A stretch of 6,423 nucleotides of DNA from Microbacteriaceae bacterium (GTDB lineage Bacteria > Actinomycetota > Actinomycetes > Actinomycetales > Microbacteriaceae): contig WOYR01000081.1 of the NCBI GenBank assembly GCA_011620705.1, positions 2,793-9,215 on the forward strand. Reading direction: 5' to 3'. Made by a program: the position numbers and the translations under genes. Of the stretch, positions 6,422 through 6,423 are shown piece by piece. Positions within the stretch are counted from its first letter, which is position 1; every line of letters starts with the position of its first letter. The notes under the pieces were generated by a model that saw only the letters and a program-made list of their open reading frames with translations, was not told the DNA's origin and searched no databases.

Positions 6422-6423
6422 AG

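Overview
The window is one continuous minus-strand gene cluster for a V/A-type (rotary, archaeal/vacuolar-like) ATPase. It reads right to left as subunits C - I - K - F - E - A - B, and B runs off the left edge. Base composition is very GC-rich (roughly 70% by eye). Proteins are rich in Ala, Arg, Gly and Asp, and one gene starts with GTG. This suggests a high-GC actinobacterium, but I cannot name a genus. V/A-type ATPases are sporadic in that phylum, where F-type ATP synthase is standard, so this is probably a second, accessory rotary ATPase. That is inference, because no F-type gene is in view.

Layout on the minus strand: subunit C (GTG start 6409, stop 5450), the axle-to-ring adaptor; subunit I (5463-4162), the membrane stator; subunit K (4165-3731), the ion-translocating ring; subunit F (3734-3456), the central-stalk regulator; subunit E (3459-2935), the peripheral stalk; subunit A (2947-1220), the catalytic ATPase; subunit B (1217 to beyond base 1), the non-catalytic nucleotide-binding subunit. 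Only bases 1218-1219 and 6410-6423 lie outside a coding region. The next gene past the left edge would be expected to be subunit D (central axle). The partner of E in the peripheral stalk (G/H) is not in the window.

The genes form a tightly coupled operon. There are three 4-base ATGA overlaps (I/K, K/F, F/E), two longer overlaps of 14 and 13 bases (C/I, E/A), and a 2-base gap (A/B). Clear Shine-Dalgarno sequences precede C and I; most others look translationally coupled. No internal promoter, terminator, RNA gene, repeat or mobile element is supported. All large plus-strand ORFs are antisense shadows.

The system is a known family. The points of interest are deviations within it: a non-standard gene order with C first and F before E, a subunit I whose N-terminal cytosolic arm is reduced to about 130 residues, a subunit F that seems to lack its C-terminal helix, a four-helix subunit K with an N-terminal two-helix extension, and no visible G/H gene.
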